Below, piece by piece: positions 48,014-57,650 of a stretch of 64,000 nucleotides of DNA. Position 1 is the stretch's first letter. Each line of letters starts with the position of its first letter. The notes below the pieces were generated by a model. It was not told the origin of the DNA. It made no database searches and saw nothing but the letters and a program-made list of their open reading frames with translations. Source of the stretch: JAPLDB01 sp038230515 (GTDB lineage Bacteria; Bacteroidota; Bacteroidia; AKYH767-A; 2013-40CM-41-45); contig JBBRND010000017.1 in the NCBI GenBank assembly GCA_038230515.1, positions 31,926 through 95,925 on the forward strand, given 5' to 3'. The translations under genes were made by a program, and so were the position numbers.

Positions 48014-48063
48014 AAGTGTCAGGTCTCTCCGCGCTTAAGCCATCACTCGAAGACCCGACAGCA
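48014..48063. repeat. Imperfect inverted repeat right of array D
   Basis: AAGTGTCAGGTCT and AGACCCGACAGCACTT are near reverse complements (one mismatch and a small bulge) around 24 bases. It may be a short palindromic element. Confidence 0.5.
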
Positions 48064-48155
48064 CTTAATTTATTTTTCAATTTTGGTACGAGTACGTGAT
48101 ATAATTCTTAATCTTGATGCGGATTTGATTACCTCTTTTTCATTTTCTTAAGTTC

Positions 48156-48201
48156 AAAAGAGGCAACCCGGCCAAACGGAGTTCTTTGTAGTGCCTCTTT
48201 T
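48156..48201. other. Hairpin with 10-bp perfect arms
   Basis: AAAAGAGGCA / TGCCTCTTTT with a 26-base loop lies 90 bases before the 48292 gene. It could be a weak terminator reading either way, or a small structured RNA. Confidence 0.5.
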
Positions 48202-48291
48202 ACTGATATTCCTTCTGGCGTTAGCACGAATGAAGAGTGCCTTGACAGGGAATCTATTTTAATATCTTATCAACTAACTAATTTAAAAAAC

Positions 48292-50175
48292 ATGAAGAAA
48301 GTATTACTTGTTTCAACAGTGCTTTCTGCACTCCTATTGCTGAACGTTAAGACAAAAGCCCAGTCACAACGCCTTCAGTTAATTGAGTATTTCGACAATT
48401 CCAGTCTTCCACCTTCTATCATTGCGGCTAATAAGCATTTTGATACGCTGGCCTATGCAAATTCCGGCAGAGTTATCGTCATTAAATATCATGCATATTG
48501 GGGTTGGGTTCCCTATACGGACTCCATGAATCTTCAAAACCCGGTGCAGGTAGCAACAAGGATAAATTATTATCAAATAACTGCCACTGCTGATGCAATT
48601 CAGGATGGTGCAGCAGCAGGGCAGGGAACATTTCATAATGTACCTGCATTTTTTTCTCAATCAAATATTGATTCACGCGATTCTATTCCTGCTCCTTTTA
48701 CGATTACACTTTCTCATTCTTTAAATGCTGCGCACGATACCATTCTGTGTCACGCGGTGATAGTTAAAACAGACACTGCAACAGGCACTGCTGTAGCTCA
48801 TGTCGTAGTTATGGAGAAACTTATACATTTTAATGTTCCTGCAGAAGTGGGTGGGGAAACCAATTTTGATCATGTGATGAAACGAATGTTGCCTGACGAT
48901 GCTGGGACTGCACTCCCTGCGATGAATATTGGTGACTCAATTGTTTTAGATTTGAGCTGGGGATTGGCAAACGTATATGATACTACGCAGCTTGAAGTGG
49001 TATGTTTTGTGCAGAATAATACCACTCATGAAATTTACCAGTCGGGATACAGTCCACCAACAGTGCATCCCAATGATGCAGGTATTTCAGCAATTACAAA
49101 TGTTCCCGGCTATAGCTGCGATTCGATAGTTCCTGAAATTATTTTGAGTAATGCCGGTGCCGACACAATGAGAACCTGCACTATTAATTATCAAATTGAT
49201 AACGCTTCAGTTAATAATTTTCAATGGTCAGGAACCCTTGCTCCTGATTCATCAGTACTTATAACACTTCCATCTTTTTATTTTGCAGGGTACCACAGGT
49301 TAAAAGTGTTTACCTCAAACCCGAATGGTAACCCCGACATTGTGACGATTAATGATACCCTTTTTACTTTTTTTTCTAATGCCTCTGCTCCAGTATCAAT
49401 CCCGTTTATGGAAGGTTTTGAAACTTCCTGGCCACCTCTTGATTGGGGAATTGAAAGTACGAATTATTTTAAAGCATGGCAACAGGGAATGGCAGGAGGT
49501 TTTGGAAATTCCCTCATGTCTGCAAAGTTAGAATGGTATGATTCCTGGAGTCGCATCAGTGATGATTTGGATCTTCCTGTACTGGACTTCAGTACAAATA
49601 CGAATCCGTTGAGATTTGAATTTAATGTGGCTTATGCGCGGATAAATTCCTCGAGCTATGATACTTTAAAAGTAAATGTGAGCACTGACTGCGGTGTTAC
49701 ATGGTCAACAGTTTACTCAAAAGGCCGCACTGCCTTAGCAACTGCTCCTGACAATAATATGCCATTTACGCCTACTGCTTCTCAGTGGAGGCATGAAGTC
49801 ATTGACTTAACTTCTTACAACGGCCAGTCAGATGTTCTTGTTCAGTTTCATGCCATCAATGGATATGGCAATAATCTCTATCTTGATGATATAAATATCA
49901 GCATACTTACAGCAATTGAATCACCAGATGTGACTAACCACGTTGATATTTTTCCAAATCCTTCATCAGGAAATTTTACAATTACAAGTGATAAGATAAT
50001 CCAGAATGGAATAGTTGAACTGTTCAATGTTTTTGGCAAAAAAATTTATGAGGAGAAAATCAATTTTTCTTCAAAAAAGGAAATCAATCTAAAAAATATT
50101 TCGAGCGGAATTTACTTTATAAAAATTTCATACAGCGAAAAGGTTATGATAAGAAAGATTGTTGTTGAAAGGTAA
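48292..50175 (+). CDS. Omp28-related secreted protein with T9SS type A sorting domain
   Basis: A 627-residue exported protein. The signal peptide (MKKVLLVSTVLSALLLLN, ending KTKAQ) is followed by an Omp28/thioredoxin-like region (about 25-260; LQLIEYFDNSS, IVIKYHAYWGW, VPAFFSQ), then beta-sandwich domains, including a MAM-like part with FMEGFETSWPPLDWGIES and YLDDINIS. It ends with a sorting domain (VDIFPNPSSGNFTI, VELFNVFGKKIYEEK, SSGIYFIKISYSEK). The thioredoxin-type CxxC that many Omp28-like proteins have after the first strand is absent (DNSSLPPS instead), so redox activity is unlikely. A surface or extracellular location is inferred from T9SS. Confidence 0.85.
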   Translation: MKKVLLVSTVLSALLLLNVKTKAQSQRLQLIEYFDNSSLPPSIIAANKHFDTLAYANSGRVIVIKYHAYWGWVPYTDSMNLQNPVQVATRINYYQITATADAIQDGAAAGQGTFHNVPAFFSQSNIDSRDSIPAPFTITLSHSLNAAHDTILCHAVIVKTDTATGTAVAHVVVMEKLIHFNVPAEVGGETNFDHVMKRMLPDDAGTALPAMNIGDSIVLDLSWGLANVYDTTQLEVVCFVQNNTTHEIYQSGYSPPTVHPNDAGISAITNVPGYSCDSIVPEIILSNAGADTMRTCTINYQIDNASVNNFQWSGTLAPDSSVLITLPSFYFAGYHRLKVFTSNPNGNPDIVTINDTLFTFFSNASAPVSIPFMEGFETSWPPLDWGIESTNYFKAWQQGMAGGFGNSLMSAKLEWYDSWSRISDDLDLPVLDFSTNTNPLRFEFNVAYARINSSSYDTLKVNVSTDCGVTWSTVYSKGRTALATAPDNNMPFTPTASQWRHEVIDLTSYNGQSDVLVQFHAINGYGNNLYLDDINISILTAIESPDVTNHVDIFPNPSSGNFTITSDKIIQNGIVELFNVFGKKIYEEKINFSSKKEINLKNISSGIYFIKISYSEKVMIRKIVVER

Positions 50176-50388
50176 TTTATTTTAGATCGCAACATACAGT
50201 AACTGAAGCCAAAATAATAAATGAATCCACCAACTGACACGTAGGGATTTTTCTCGTGTCAGGTATCAGTTTCAAAGATACTAATTAAAACTCTTTTTCA
50301 CAGTCGCAATATTTATTTTCAGCTACTTGTTTAACGGCTTAAAAGGAGTTGTTAACTTCTTTTATTTCGTACTTCAAGTAAAAAAAAA

Positions 50389-50412
50389 GAGACGCGGCAT
50401 CACCGCGTCTCT
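50389..50412 (-). terminator. Terminator of the TonB receptor-DUF5689 operon
   Basis: AGAGACGCGG / CCGCGTCTCT form a perfect 10-bp stem around a 4-base loop. On the minus strand it is followed by a T-run (the A-run at 50381-50388), 24 bases past the DUF5689 stop. Confidence 0.9.
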
Positions 50413-50436
50413 TCAAAAAGAAAATAGTTATTTTAG

Positions 50437-51858
50437 TTACTGCACATCACTGGCGTTGCGCAAAATCAATTCAGGCGTTCCGTTGTAGTTGGATAGAAAT
50501 CCCTGAACAGAAACAGTGCCGGTGGGGTAAGCAGTTGTTGCAAAAGTTGCAGCGCTGCGGGTATAAAGTATCACGGCTCCTGTTGCATCTGTAATGTTTG
50601 CGCTGCCGCTGTAAGTGCCTGTTGTGCCTCCGCTAAGGGTAGCTCCTGTAATTTTTACAAGTGTAGATTCAAGTGTGTTCAGGTTTGCCAGCACATACGC
50701 TGCTGTTTGCACATTGGCAGCCACAGTTCCCGTGCCCAGCAATGTGGCGCTCGCATTAGCAACATAGTTGATCTCAATGCCTGCCTGGTAAGTTTGCAGC
50801 GAATCTCCGCTCAAATCTATTTCAAGAGAATCGTTGAGGTTAAACGTATTCACGGCTGCAAAGCGAACAATAAGTCCTGATGCTCCATCCTGCAAAATAA
50901 CATTGTATGAATTGATGTTGGCTGTTGAAACATCAGAGATTACAGTGCCTCGCACTTTTGTTCCGGCAGCAAAAATTGCAGCACTTCCGGTGTAAGCGCC
51001 TCTTATGGCTCCCACAGTCATCAATGCTCCTGTGCCAACGGTAAGTCCTGTTCCTCCTCCGCATCGCGCACCGGTCATGCTTACATCTTCTACGTTTCTT
51101 AATTCCAGTTCAGGAGCACCGTTGTAAATTTTGTAAACTGATACTAACGATCCTTTGCCTGTTGGAGTAAGAAGCCCTGCAAAATCTGCATAGCCGCTGG
51201 AATAAATATCGGCCTGGGCACCGCCACAATCTTCGATAAACCGGTTTTGCGATTGAAGGGTAGTTGCATTGGCATAAAGCTGTGCGCTGTCAGCCGCAGT
51301 AAATTCAACATTCAAAAGTTTAATTAAAGTTTGCGTGGGTTCATTGCCAATGGTGGCAATGGTAACGGTTTTAGGAGTAACGGGTATTCCCCATTTTCCT
51401 TTCAGCAGGTATTGAGGCACTAATCCCGAAGGAATTCTTCCGATGGCACCAAGGTCTTTTATGCCGATCTGGATATTTCCGTTTCCATCATCAGCAATAT
51501 AAAGCCCTTTACATTTCACAAAAATTCTTCTGCCAATAGGATACAGTGTATTGAAGTTCGATTGGTCAAGCTGTACGGCAATTCCACCTGTGCTGTCCTG
51601 CAAGATTACCTCCTTGTAAAAATTGCCTGAAGCATCATCGGCTATTACTACACCCTCAATCACTTCATTGGTGGTAATGAGTACCGGGATGGTGCCGGCA
51701 GCCATTGCCTGCAACTGTAATATAGATTTTGTAACACCAATTTCAGGATCTACATTGGCTGTTGCAGGAGCATCAAACTCATTCTTCACGCAGGAAGAAA
51801 AGAAAGTTTGCACAAGTGCGAGAGAGAGAAGACAGGTAACGCTGAATATTTTTTTCAT
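50437..51858 (-). CDS. DUF5689 lipoprotein
   Basis: A 473-residue lipoprotein. The signal (MKKIFSVTCLLSLALVQTFF) ends in a lipobox SSC, Cys23, so it is a lipid-anchored surface or periplasmic protein. DUF5689 occupies about 40-245 (VIEGVVIADDASGNFYKEVI, IFVKCKGLYIADDGNG) and two OB-fold-like domains of the nucleic-acid/nuclease-associated type follow, with IYNGAPELELRNVEDV and its repeat YNGTPELILRNASDV. Family members usually follow a TonB receptor, as here (27 bases after it), so it may help that receptor capture a ligand. No nuclease follows; the terminator closes the operon. Confidence 0.9.
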   Translation of the reverse strand: MKKIFSVTCLLSLALVQTFFSSCVKNEFDAPATANVDPEIGVTKSILQLQAMAAGTIPVLITTNEVIEGVVIADDASGNFYKEVILQDSTGGIAVQLDQSNFNTLYPIGRRIFVKCKGLYIADDGNGNIQIGIKDLGAIGRIPSGLVPQYLLKGKWGIPVTPKTVTIATIGNEPTQTLIKLLNVEFTAADSAQLYANATTLQSQNRFIEDCGGAQADIYSSGYADFAGLLTPTGKGSLVSVYKIYNGAPELELRNVEDVSMTGARCGGGTGLTVGTGALMTVGAIRGAYTGSAAIFAAGTKVRGTVISDVSTANINSYNVILQDGASGLIVRFAAVNTFNLNDSLEIDLSGDSLQTYQAGIEINYVANASATLLGTGTVAANVQTAAYVLANLNTLESTLVKITGATLSGGTTGTYSGSANITDATGAVILYTRSAATFATTAYPTGTVSVQGFLSNYNGTPELILRNASDVQ

Positions 51859-51885
51859 TTTAAATTTATTTCTGATTTAAGATTT

Positions 51886-54633
51886 TTAGCTCATTCGTAA
51901 AGTAAGGGTAATAAAATAGGTGCGCCCGAATGCGTAAGTAATACGCGGTGCAAATTTGTTCACGTCTTTATTTGTAAAGTCGAAACGGAGCGGTTCTACT
52001 GCGCGGGTAACCATGTCCTGATTGTCAGTAATATTATCAATGCCGACATTAAACACAATAAATGTGGGACGCTTCATCGCTTTTAATTTGTAAGAATAGC
52101 CGCCTGACACATCCATCGTGTATCCATTGAACGCCTGCTTCTGCTGAATAATTTCATTCCACTTTGACGAACCGGCATCTACCAGGTCAAGTGACCCTAT
52201 TTGCCTGCGCGTATAGCTTGCTTCGTAATAAATTCCATCGAACACATTCACGCTCGTACTTATGAACCAGAATTTAGGTGAGCGGTAATTCAGTCCGAGC
52301 GTATATGCCTGTTGCGGTCCGTTTGAAACGCGCACATTGTTCAGGTAAATGGTTTCATGCTGCGCGAGAAGTGTGTCCTTGCTGTCCTGAGTGACGGATG
52401 CGGTAGGGCGCGAAGTATAAAAGAACTGGCCGGCACTTACCACAGCATCTGCGGTAAATCCTCTTCCCATATTTACTTCCAGCGCGGCTTCAACTCCTTC
52501 ATGGCGTTTGTTAATTCCGGTGAGCGTGTAATTTACAAAGGTGTGAAACGATTCATCGTAAAAATGTACAGTCTCGGTTTCGTCAGAGTATTGAGTATAA
52601 TAGCCGGTAAGTTTTCCTCTCACGCGCGGTGCTTTATACTGGTAGCCGCCTTCAAAAGAAGAGATAAATTCATCATCGGCAGCGGCAGTGCTGTTGTTGG
52701 TTCTTGGCGATGGAAAAAGGTTGTCGAAATATGGAGCCCGCGTTTCAAAGGAACCATTCGCGAAAAAATAATTTCGCCCGTTGTACTTGTAAGTAACTCC
52801 GCCTTTTACCCCTGCCTCAGGAAACGTGAAGTCGCGCGATTTGCCGTAAGAGTCATCAGGAAAAATTCCGTTGCGGGTTCTTCCATCACGGTACATACTG
52901 GTATTGCTCAGATTAACGGCAAGCATGTAATCAAAACGATCGAAGTTGAAAAGTGTTTGCCCCCATACAGAAGCTTTGGTTACGTGAGCGATGTAATCAT
53001 ATCCAAACCGGTCTCCCACATGCAGCACACTATTCGGATTGTTGAGATCATTTTGCTGAATGGAATTTTGGGTGGGATTATCCAGATTAACAAACTGGTT
53101 TAAGTTCACATAAAAATCAGCGCCCAATAAATCAGTCAACTCTTTGTAATATTCTGATGATTGACTCTGATAACTGAAGCCAAGCGTAAGTTTGGTATGA
53201 TCGTTCAGTGTATTGTTGTAAAATGTATTGAATGAAAAACGATTATACTTCGTCACGTACTCCTGAAGAACATATTTCGCCATCAACCCATGTGTGCTTC
53301 CATACGTGGTATCATGAAGCTGATTTGCTTCATATAAGCCCGCCCAGTTGAGTTGGCGTGGGTCATCATTGTTTCGAAGCAATGCAGTCAGCTCATTTTG
53401 ATAAGGAATAAAGGCAACGGGATCGTCACCCTGGGCGGGATCATAGCTCGGCAGGTTGCGGTAATAATCCGGCTGTGGATTCAAAGCATCAAACCAATCT
53501 AATGAAGATACACGATTGTATCCGAACGAATATCCAACAGCAGTTTGTATGGAAGATTTTTCATTGATCTCCCAGGTGTGCGTAAGAGTGATCAATGGCT
53601 GATGATTTTTCCCAACGGCAGCGTTACGCACTTTTCCGTTTTGATAACCCCAGTTTGGGTTGTAATAATGATCATCAGCAAGAACATACATTTCATCGTA
53701 GCTCGATTTACCACGACCGTTTTCCGTAGGCGCTCCCATTAAAGTTAATGAAAGAGAATGTTTGCCGATGTATTTTTCGATGGAAGCAAAATAAGAATGT
53801 CCGTCATAATAAGTTCCTTTCACATATCCCTCCTGTGCCCATCTCCTTGTATAACTGACTGAATACGCCCAACCGTTTTTGCTCAATCCGGAACCGTAGG
53901 TAATCATAAAGCGGTTGTCGTAGGTCCGGTTGGCAATGGTGTACGATGCCTGCAGTTGCTTACGCTGATGCGAAGCGCGGCTGTCAATGCTAGTAGTTCC
54001 TCCAATTTCACCGTAAGAATAATACGCTGGCGCAAGTCCCGAGGTAGTTTCGCGGCTGTGCATTACATCATTCAATCCGCTCCAGGAACTGTATAAGCTT
54101 CTTCCGGTAGTCAGGTCATTCATAGGCACCCCATTCATAAGCGTAACAAAGTTTTCATCATCATATCCACGCACGCGAAACCTGGCAACACTGAAGTTGT
54201 AAGCAGCTGCATTTGCAAACACATCGCGCGCAGCACCTAGCTGGCTGGATACCGTTTCTGAAGAATTACTTTGTACCCCGTCATCATCTGCCGAAATGGT
54301 GGGAATATTTTCAACATCTCCCTTGGCATGAACCGTTTCTGCATCATTGGTAGTGTCTGGAACCGTTTCAACATCTTTTACAGAAACAGATTTTGAAGCA
54401 GCACTCTCAGGTGTTACCTTCAGGTTTGTTGTTCCGGCAGCAACATTGTTCAGAATAAATTCGCCTTTATCGTTCGTGGTAGTCGAAGTGTTCGATCCCG
54501 GCACTCCCACTTTTGTGTGTGGAGCAGGTTTCCCTTTTTCATCAACAATAACACCTTTAATAGTGTACGATTGAGCAAAAATGCCAAAGGGGAGAAGCAA
54601 TACAAATGCGGTAAGTAGCCGTTTTAATTTCAT
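51886..54633 (-). CDS. TonB-dependent receptor
   Basis: A 915-residue outer-membrane receptor. Signal peptide (MKLKRLLTAFVLLLPFGIFAQ), carboxypeptidase-regulatory-like domain (about 22-90; GVIVDEKGKPAPHTKV), a linker that is Thr/Asp/Val-rich, then the plug (about 135-240; ARFRVRGYDDENFVTLMNGVPMND) and a 22-strand barrel ending LTLRMS. The plug shows YYSYGEIGGTTSIDSR. It belongs to a group coupled to DUF5689 proteins rather than SusD. The ligand is unknown. It is first in its operon. Confidence 0.92.
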   Translation of the reverse strand: MKLKRLLTAFVLLLPFGIFAQSYTIKGVIVDEKGKPAPHTKVGVPGSNTSTTTNDKGEFILNNVAAGTTNLKVTPESAASKSVSVKDVETVPDTTNDAETVHAKGDVENIPTISADDDGVQSNSSETVSSQLGAARDVFANAAAYNFSVARFRVRGYDDENFVTLMNGVPMNDLTTGRSLYSSWSGLNDVMHSRETTSGLAPAYYSYGEIGGTTSIDSRASHQRKQLQASYTIANRTYDNRFMITYGSGLSKNGWAYSVSYTRRWAQEGYVKGTYYDGHSYFASIEKYIGKHSLSLTLMGAPTENGRGKSSYDEMYVLADDHYYNPNWGYQNGKVRNAAVGKNHQPLITLTHTWEINEKSSIQTAVGYSFGYNRVSSLDWFDALNPQPDYYRNLPSYDPAQGDDPVAFIPYQNELTALLRNNDDPRQLNWAGLYEANQLHDTTYGSTHGLMAKYVLQEYVTKYNRFSFNTFYNNTLNDHTKLTLGFSYQSQSSEYYKELTDLLGADFYVNLNQFVNLDNPTQNSIQQNDLNNPNSVLHVGDRFGYDYIAHVTKASVWGQTLFNFDRFDYMLAVNLSNTSMYRDGRTRNGIFPDDSYGKSRDFTFPEAGVKGGVTYKYNGRNYFFANGSFETRAPYFDNLFPSPRTNNSTAAADDEFISSFEGGYQYKAPRVRGKLTGYYTQYSDETETVHFYDESFHTFVNYTLTGINKRHEGVEAALEVNMGRGFTADAVVSAGQFFYTSRPTASVTQDSKDTLLAQHETIYLNNVRVSNGPQQAYTLGLNYRSPKFWFISTSVNVFDGIYYEASYTRRQIGSLDLVDAGSSKWNEIIQQKQAFNGYTMDVSGGYSYKLKAMKRPTFIVFNVGIDNITDNQDMVTRAVEPLRFDFTNKDVNKFAPRITYAFGRTYFITLTLRMS

Positions 54634-54686
54634 CAGATGATTCTTAAAGAATTTTTGTTTGCAGGAATTCTTTTCAAGGGGGGCGG

Positions 54687-54694
54687 CAAAGCTA
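54687..54694 (-). promoter_or_regulatory. -7 element (TAGCTTTG) for the TonB receptor operon
   Basis: CAAAGCTA on the plus strand reads TAGCTTTG on the minus strand, 54 bases upstream of the receptor ATG. No -33 TTG is well placed. Confidence 0.5.
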
Positions 54695-54763
54695 ATTAAA
54701 TAAATCTTTTTTGAAAGAGAATGAGGTATGATGCTAATATCATGAAAATGTTAAGAGAAATCT

Positions 54764-55951
54764 TTAAGTGAGAACCGGCTTCATTGTTAATTGCTCCCAA
54801 ACTATTTTGCCCCAAACAAGAATACATGGAAATCCTTTCAACACATAAGGCGAAACAATGTGTTCACGCAAGTAGCGCGGGAATAAGTCTGTAGGAGATA
54901 ATACAGTTAGGATAAACACCGAAATAATAAGCGCTAAATCGAAGTCGGTTGCTTTCGACTTGCTGAAAAACCAAAGGGCAATTCCGGTTACCGCAATAAT
55001 GAATGTAGCCGATTCTGCCTTGTGATTGAAAATAATAACCCAAATCAGAACTGAGCACAACAGCAAAATTCTGAATAAGGGCTCTCCATAAGATTTCAGT
55101 TTCAGCAGAGGGATGCAAAATAATATTCCTCCCGCCAGCACCACCAGCATTTTATTCGGATCAAGACCAAACCAGGTATGCAACCATCCAATAACCGAAA
55201 AGCCGTAAGAAGTTGAATGATCATCCTGTAATAAATGGCTCCAGCTTCGTATTAAAAATTCATATTGATGAAGCGGCACAACTAAGAGTGGCAGCAAGCC
55301 GAACAACAGCATCCAAAAGACCGAATAAAGGAATGCCCGCCATCGCTCCGGGTATAAAAGCAACAAAGAGAAAGCTAACACACCAAAGATTTTTACATAG
55401 ACGGTGATCGTAATAAAAAGCACCGCCAGAAACTGCTGCTTGTTTTCTAGTAACACAAACGCAAGCACAAGCAATCCCGCAATCAATGCATTCGTTTGTG
55501 CGTTAAGAATTGCGGTAGTAAGTTCGATAAATGTAAATCCAAGAGCCAGTATTTTCTTTCTCTCATCCGGAAAGGGAAACTTCCACAATGCGAAAAAGAA
55601 AACAAGTATGTTTATCAAACTCCATATTGACAACCCCAGCCAATCCGGCATGTAGTAAAAAGGTGCCATTATCAGCGAGAACGTAGGGCTGTATTTGTAA
55701 AGATCCCACTGCTCCTTTGGATACCACTGATACAAATCCTTTGATTCGATAAGATGCTGATATGATTGTTTAAAAATTACATAATTATTGTAATGCGTGT
55801 ATAAATTAGTATCCTCACCAAATGTTTTTAAGCCGAGATGAATCAAATGCAAAGACATGATTACTCCGGCAAGAATCATGATTGTCAGGCAAACATTCCT
55901 CGTCAAATATTTCATGTTACGAATAATATGAATGGCAGCAGTTAACTTCAA
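54764..55951 (-). CDS. GT87-type membrane glycosyltransferase
   Basis: A 395-residue integral membrane protein with about nine or ten transmembrane segments. The N-terminal region has the DUF2029/GT87-like YTHYNNYVIFKQSYQH, WDLYKYSPTFSLIMAPFYYM and NAQTNALIAGLLVLAFV. GT87 enzymes transfer hexose or mannose from polyprenol-phosphate donors to envelope glycans. ATG at 55951 is used, but ATG at 55915 (MKYLTRNVCLTIMIL) looks like a more natural membrane-protein start. It stands alone and no other glycan gene is nearby. Confidence 0.82.
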   Translation of the reverse strand: MKLTAAIHIIRNMKYLTRNVCLTIMILAGVIMSLHLIHLGLKTFGEDTNLYTHYNNYVIFKQSYQHLIESKDLYQWYPKEQWDLYKYSPTFSLIMAPFYYMPDWLGLSIWSLINILVFFFALWKFPFPDERKKILALGFTFIELTTAILNAQTNALIAGLLVLAFVLLENKQQFLAVLFITITVYVKIFGVLAFSLLLLYPERWRAFLYSVFWMLLFGLLPLLVVPLHQYEFLIRSWSHLLQDDHSTSYGFSVIGWLHTWFGLDPNKMLVVLAGGILFCIPLLKLKSYGEPLFRILLLCSVLIWVIIFNHKAESATFIIAVTGIALWFFSKSKATDFDLALIISVFILTVLSPTDLFPRYLREHIVSPYVLKGFPCILVWGKIVWEQLTMKPVLT

Positions 55952-56130
55952 AGCAACGTTAAGAATAAAATCTCCAATCTTCCTTTCCTCATAAAAAATT
56001 TACCTACAAAGCGTTTTGATTGCTTATTTAAATTGAAAGCCCAACTTAGCAATTTAGTGGCAGGTTTTTTCTTCTCAATCAGTCCCTCCTTTCATTTTGC
56101 TAATTTCACCCCCTTACATACAAAAGTAAA

Positions 56131-57639
56131 ATGGTAAGCAGCAAAAAAGTAGTTTTAATAATCATGGATGGTTGGGGCGAGGGCGCGCATACGAAAGCAA
56201 ATGCCATCTTCAATTCGAAAACTCCCTTTGTTGATAGTATGTACAAAAATTATCCTCACTCGCAGTTGCTTACCTCCGGAGAAAATGTGGGCTTGCCTGA
56301 TGGACAAATGGGAAACAGTGAAGTTGGACACCTCAACATCGGTGCAGGAAGAATTGTTTACCAGGATTTCGCAAGGATTAACATTGCCGTTAAAGAAAAA
56401 ACGTTTCACAAAGAACCGGTCATCGTTGAGGCTTTTGAATATGCGAAGAAAAATAATAAAAAAGTGCACCTCATCGGTCTGGTAAGCGATGGTGGAGTTC
56501 ACTCTCACATCAATCATCTCAAAGCACTGTGCGATGTGGCGAAAGAAAAATCTTTTGACGACCTCTTCATTCATTGTTTCTCCGATGGTCGCGATACCGA
56601 TCCGCACAGCGGACTTGGGTTCATTAACGATCTTGAAGAACATTTGAAAAGTTCTTCAGGAAAAATTGCTTCTGTGATTGGTCGTTATTATGCAATGGAT
56701 CGTGACAGGCGTTGGGAGCGGATTAAGTTTGCGTACGATCTGATGGTAAATGGAAAAGGAAAAAAATTCAAAACCGCAGCTCAGGGCATTCAAAGTTCAT
56801 ATAACGAAGGCATCACTGATGAATTTATTAAACCAATTCTGATTCCCGCCAAAGGAACAATTGAACAGGGCGATGCTGTGATATGTTTTAACTTCCGAAC
56901 AGATCGCTGCCGCGAAATTACTGTGGCGCTCACGCAGGAAGATTTTCCTGAGCAGAAAATGCACTGCATGAATCTTCATTACGTGACCATGACGAATTAC
57001 GATGACACGTATCAGAATGTAAAGGTTGTTTACGATAAAGAACATCTTCATAACACCATCGGTGAAGTTTTAGCGAAAGCAGGTAAGAAACAAATCCGCA
57101 TTTCGGAAACAGAAAAATATCCGCACGTTACTTTTTTCTTTTCGGGAGGAAGAGAGGATGTTTTTGAAGGAGAGAAAAGAATTATGATTCCATCGCCCAA
57201 AGTTGCAACCTACGATCTGCAACCGGAGATGAGTGCAATCGAGGTTACTGATGCAGTTGTTTCTGAACTTTCAAGGGGAGAAGTAGATTTTATGTGTCTC
57301 AACTTTGCAAATGCCGACATGGTTGGGCATACCGGAGTTTACGCGGCTATTGTAAAAGCCATTGAAACAATTGATGCTTGTGTAAAACGCGTTGTAGAAG
57401 CGGGATTAAAGAGGGGCTATTCGTTTCTCATCACTGCCGATCATGGCAATGCCGATTATGTAATTAACGAAGACGGAACTCCTAACACTGCGCATACAAC
57501 TAATCCCGTTCCGCTTTTTTTAATTGATGCCGATCATAAAAAAATTTCCAACGGACGTCTCTGCGATCTTGCACCTACAATTTTAAAGATCATGAAGCTG
57601 GAAATTCCACAGGAGATGACAGGAAAAGTTCTTGTCTGA
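56131..57639 (+). CDS. gpmI: 2,3-Bisphosphoglycerate-independent phosphoglycerate mutase
   Basis: A 502-residue manganese-dependent mutase of glycolysis and gluconeogenesis (3-phosphoglycerate to 2-phosphoglycerate). The metal and nucleophile motifs are MDGWGEG (Asp13) and GQMGNSEVGHLNIGAGR (Ser63). FSDGRDTDP, RYYAMDRDRRWER, NFRTDRCREI, NFANADMVGHTG and TADHGNAD supply the remaining ligands and substrate contacts. It is cytosolic. It ends 11 bases before the convergent kinase gene, so both transcripts terminate in overlapping space. Confidence 0.97.
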   Translation: MVSSKKVVLIIMDGWGEGAHTKANAIFNSKTPFVDSMYKNYPHSQLLTSGENVGLPDGQMGNSEVGHLNIGAGRIVYQDFARINIAVKEKTFHKEPVIVEAFEYAKKNNKKVHLIGLVSDGGVHSHINHLKALCDVAKEKSFDDLFIHCFSDGRDTDPHSGLGFINDLEEHLKSSSGKIASVIGRYYAMDRDRRWERIKFAYDLMVNGKGKKFKTAAQGIQSSYNEGITDEFIKPILIPAKGTIEQGDAVICFNFRTDRCREITVALTQEDFPEQKMHCMNLHYVTMTNYDDTYQNVKVVYDKEHLHNTIGEVLAKAGKKQIRISETEKYPHVTFFFSGGREDVFEGEKRIMIPSPKVATYDLQPEMSAIEVTDAVVSELSRGEVDFMCLNFANADMVGHTGVYAAIVKAIETIDACVKRVVEAGLKRGYSFLITADHGNADYVINEDGTPNTAHTTNPVPLFLIDADHKKISNGRLCDLAPTILKIMKLEIPQEMTGKVLV

Positions 57640-57650
57640 TTTTTTTCAAT

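Noticed and set aside
47168..48291. Small coding genes in the 1.1-kb gap
   Set aside because: Apart from the 30-codon remnant I found no frame with plausible start and domain; the frame at 47942-48151 has no homology and overlaps an inverted repeat.
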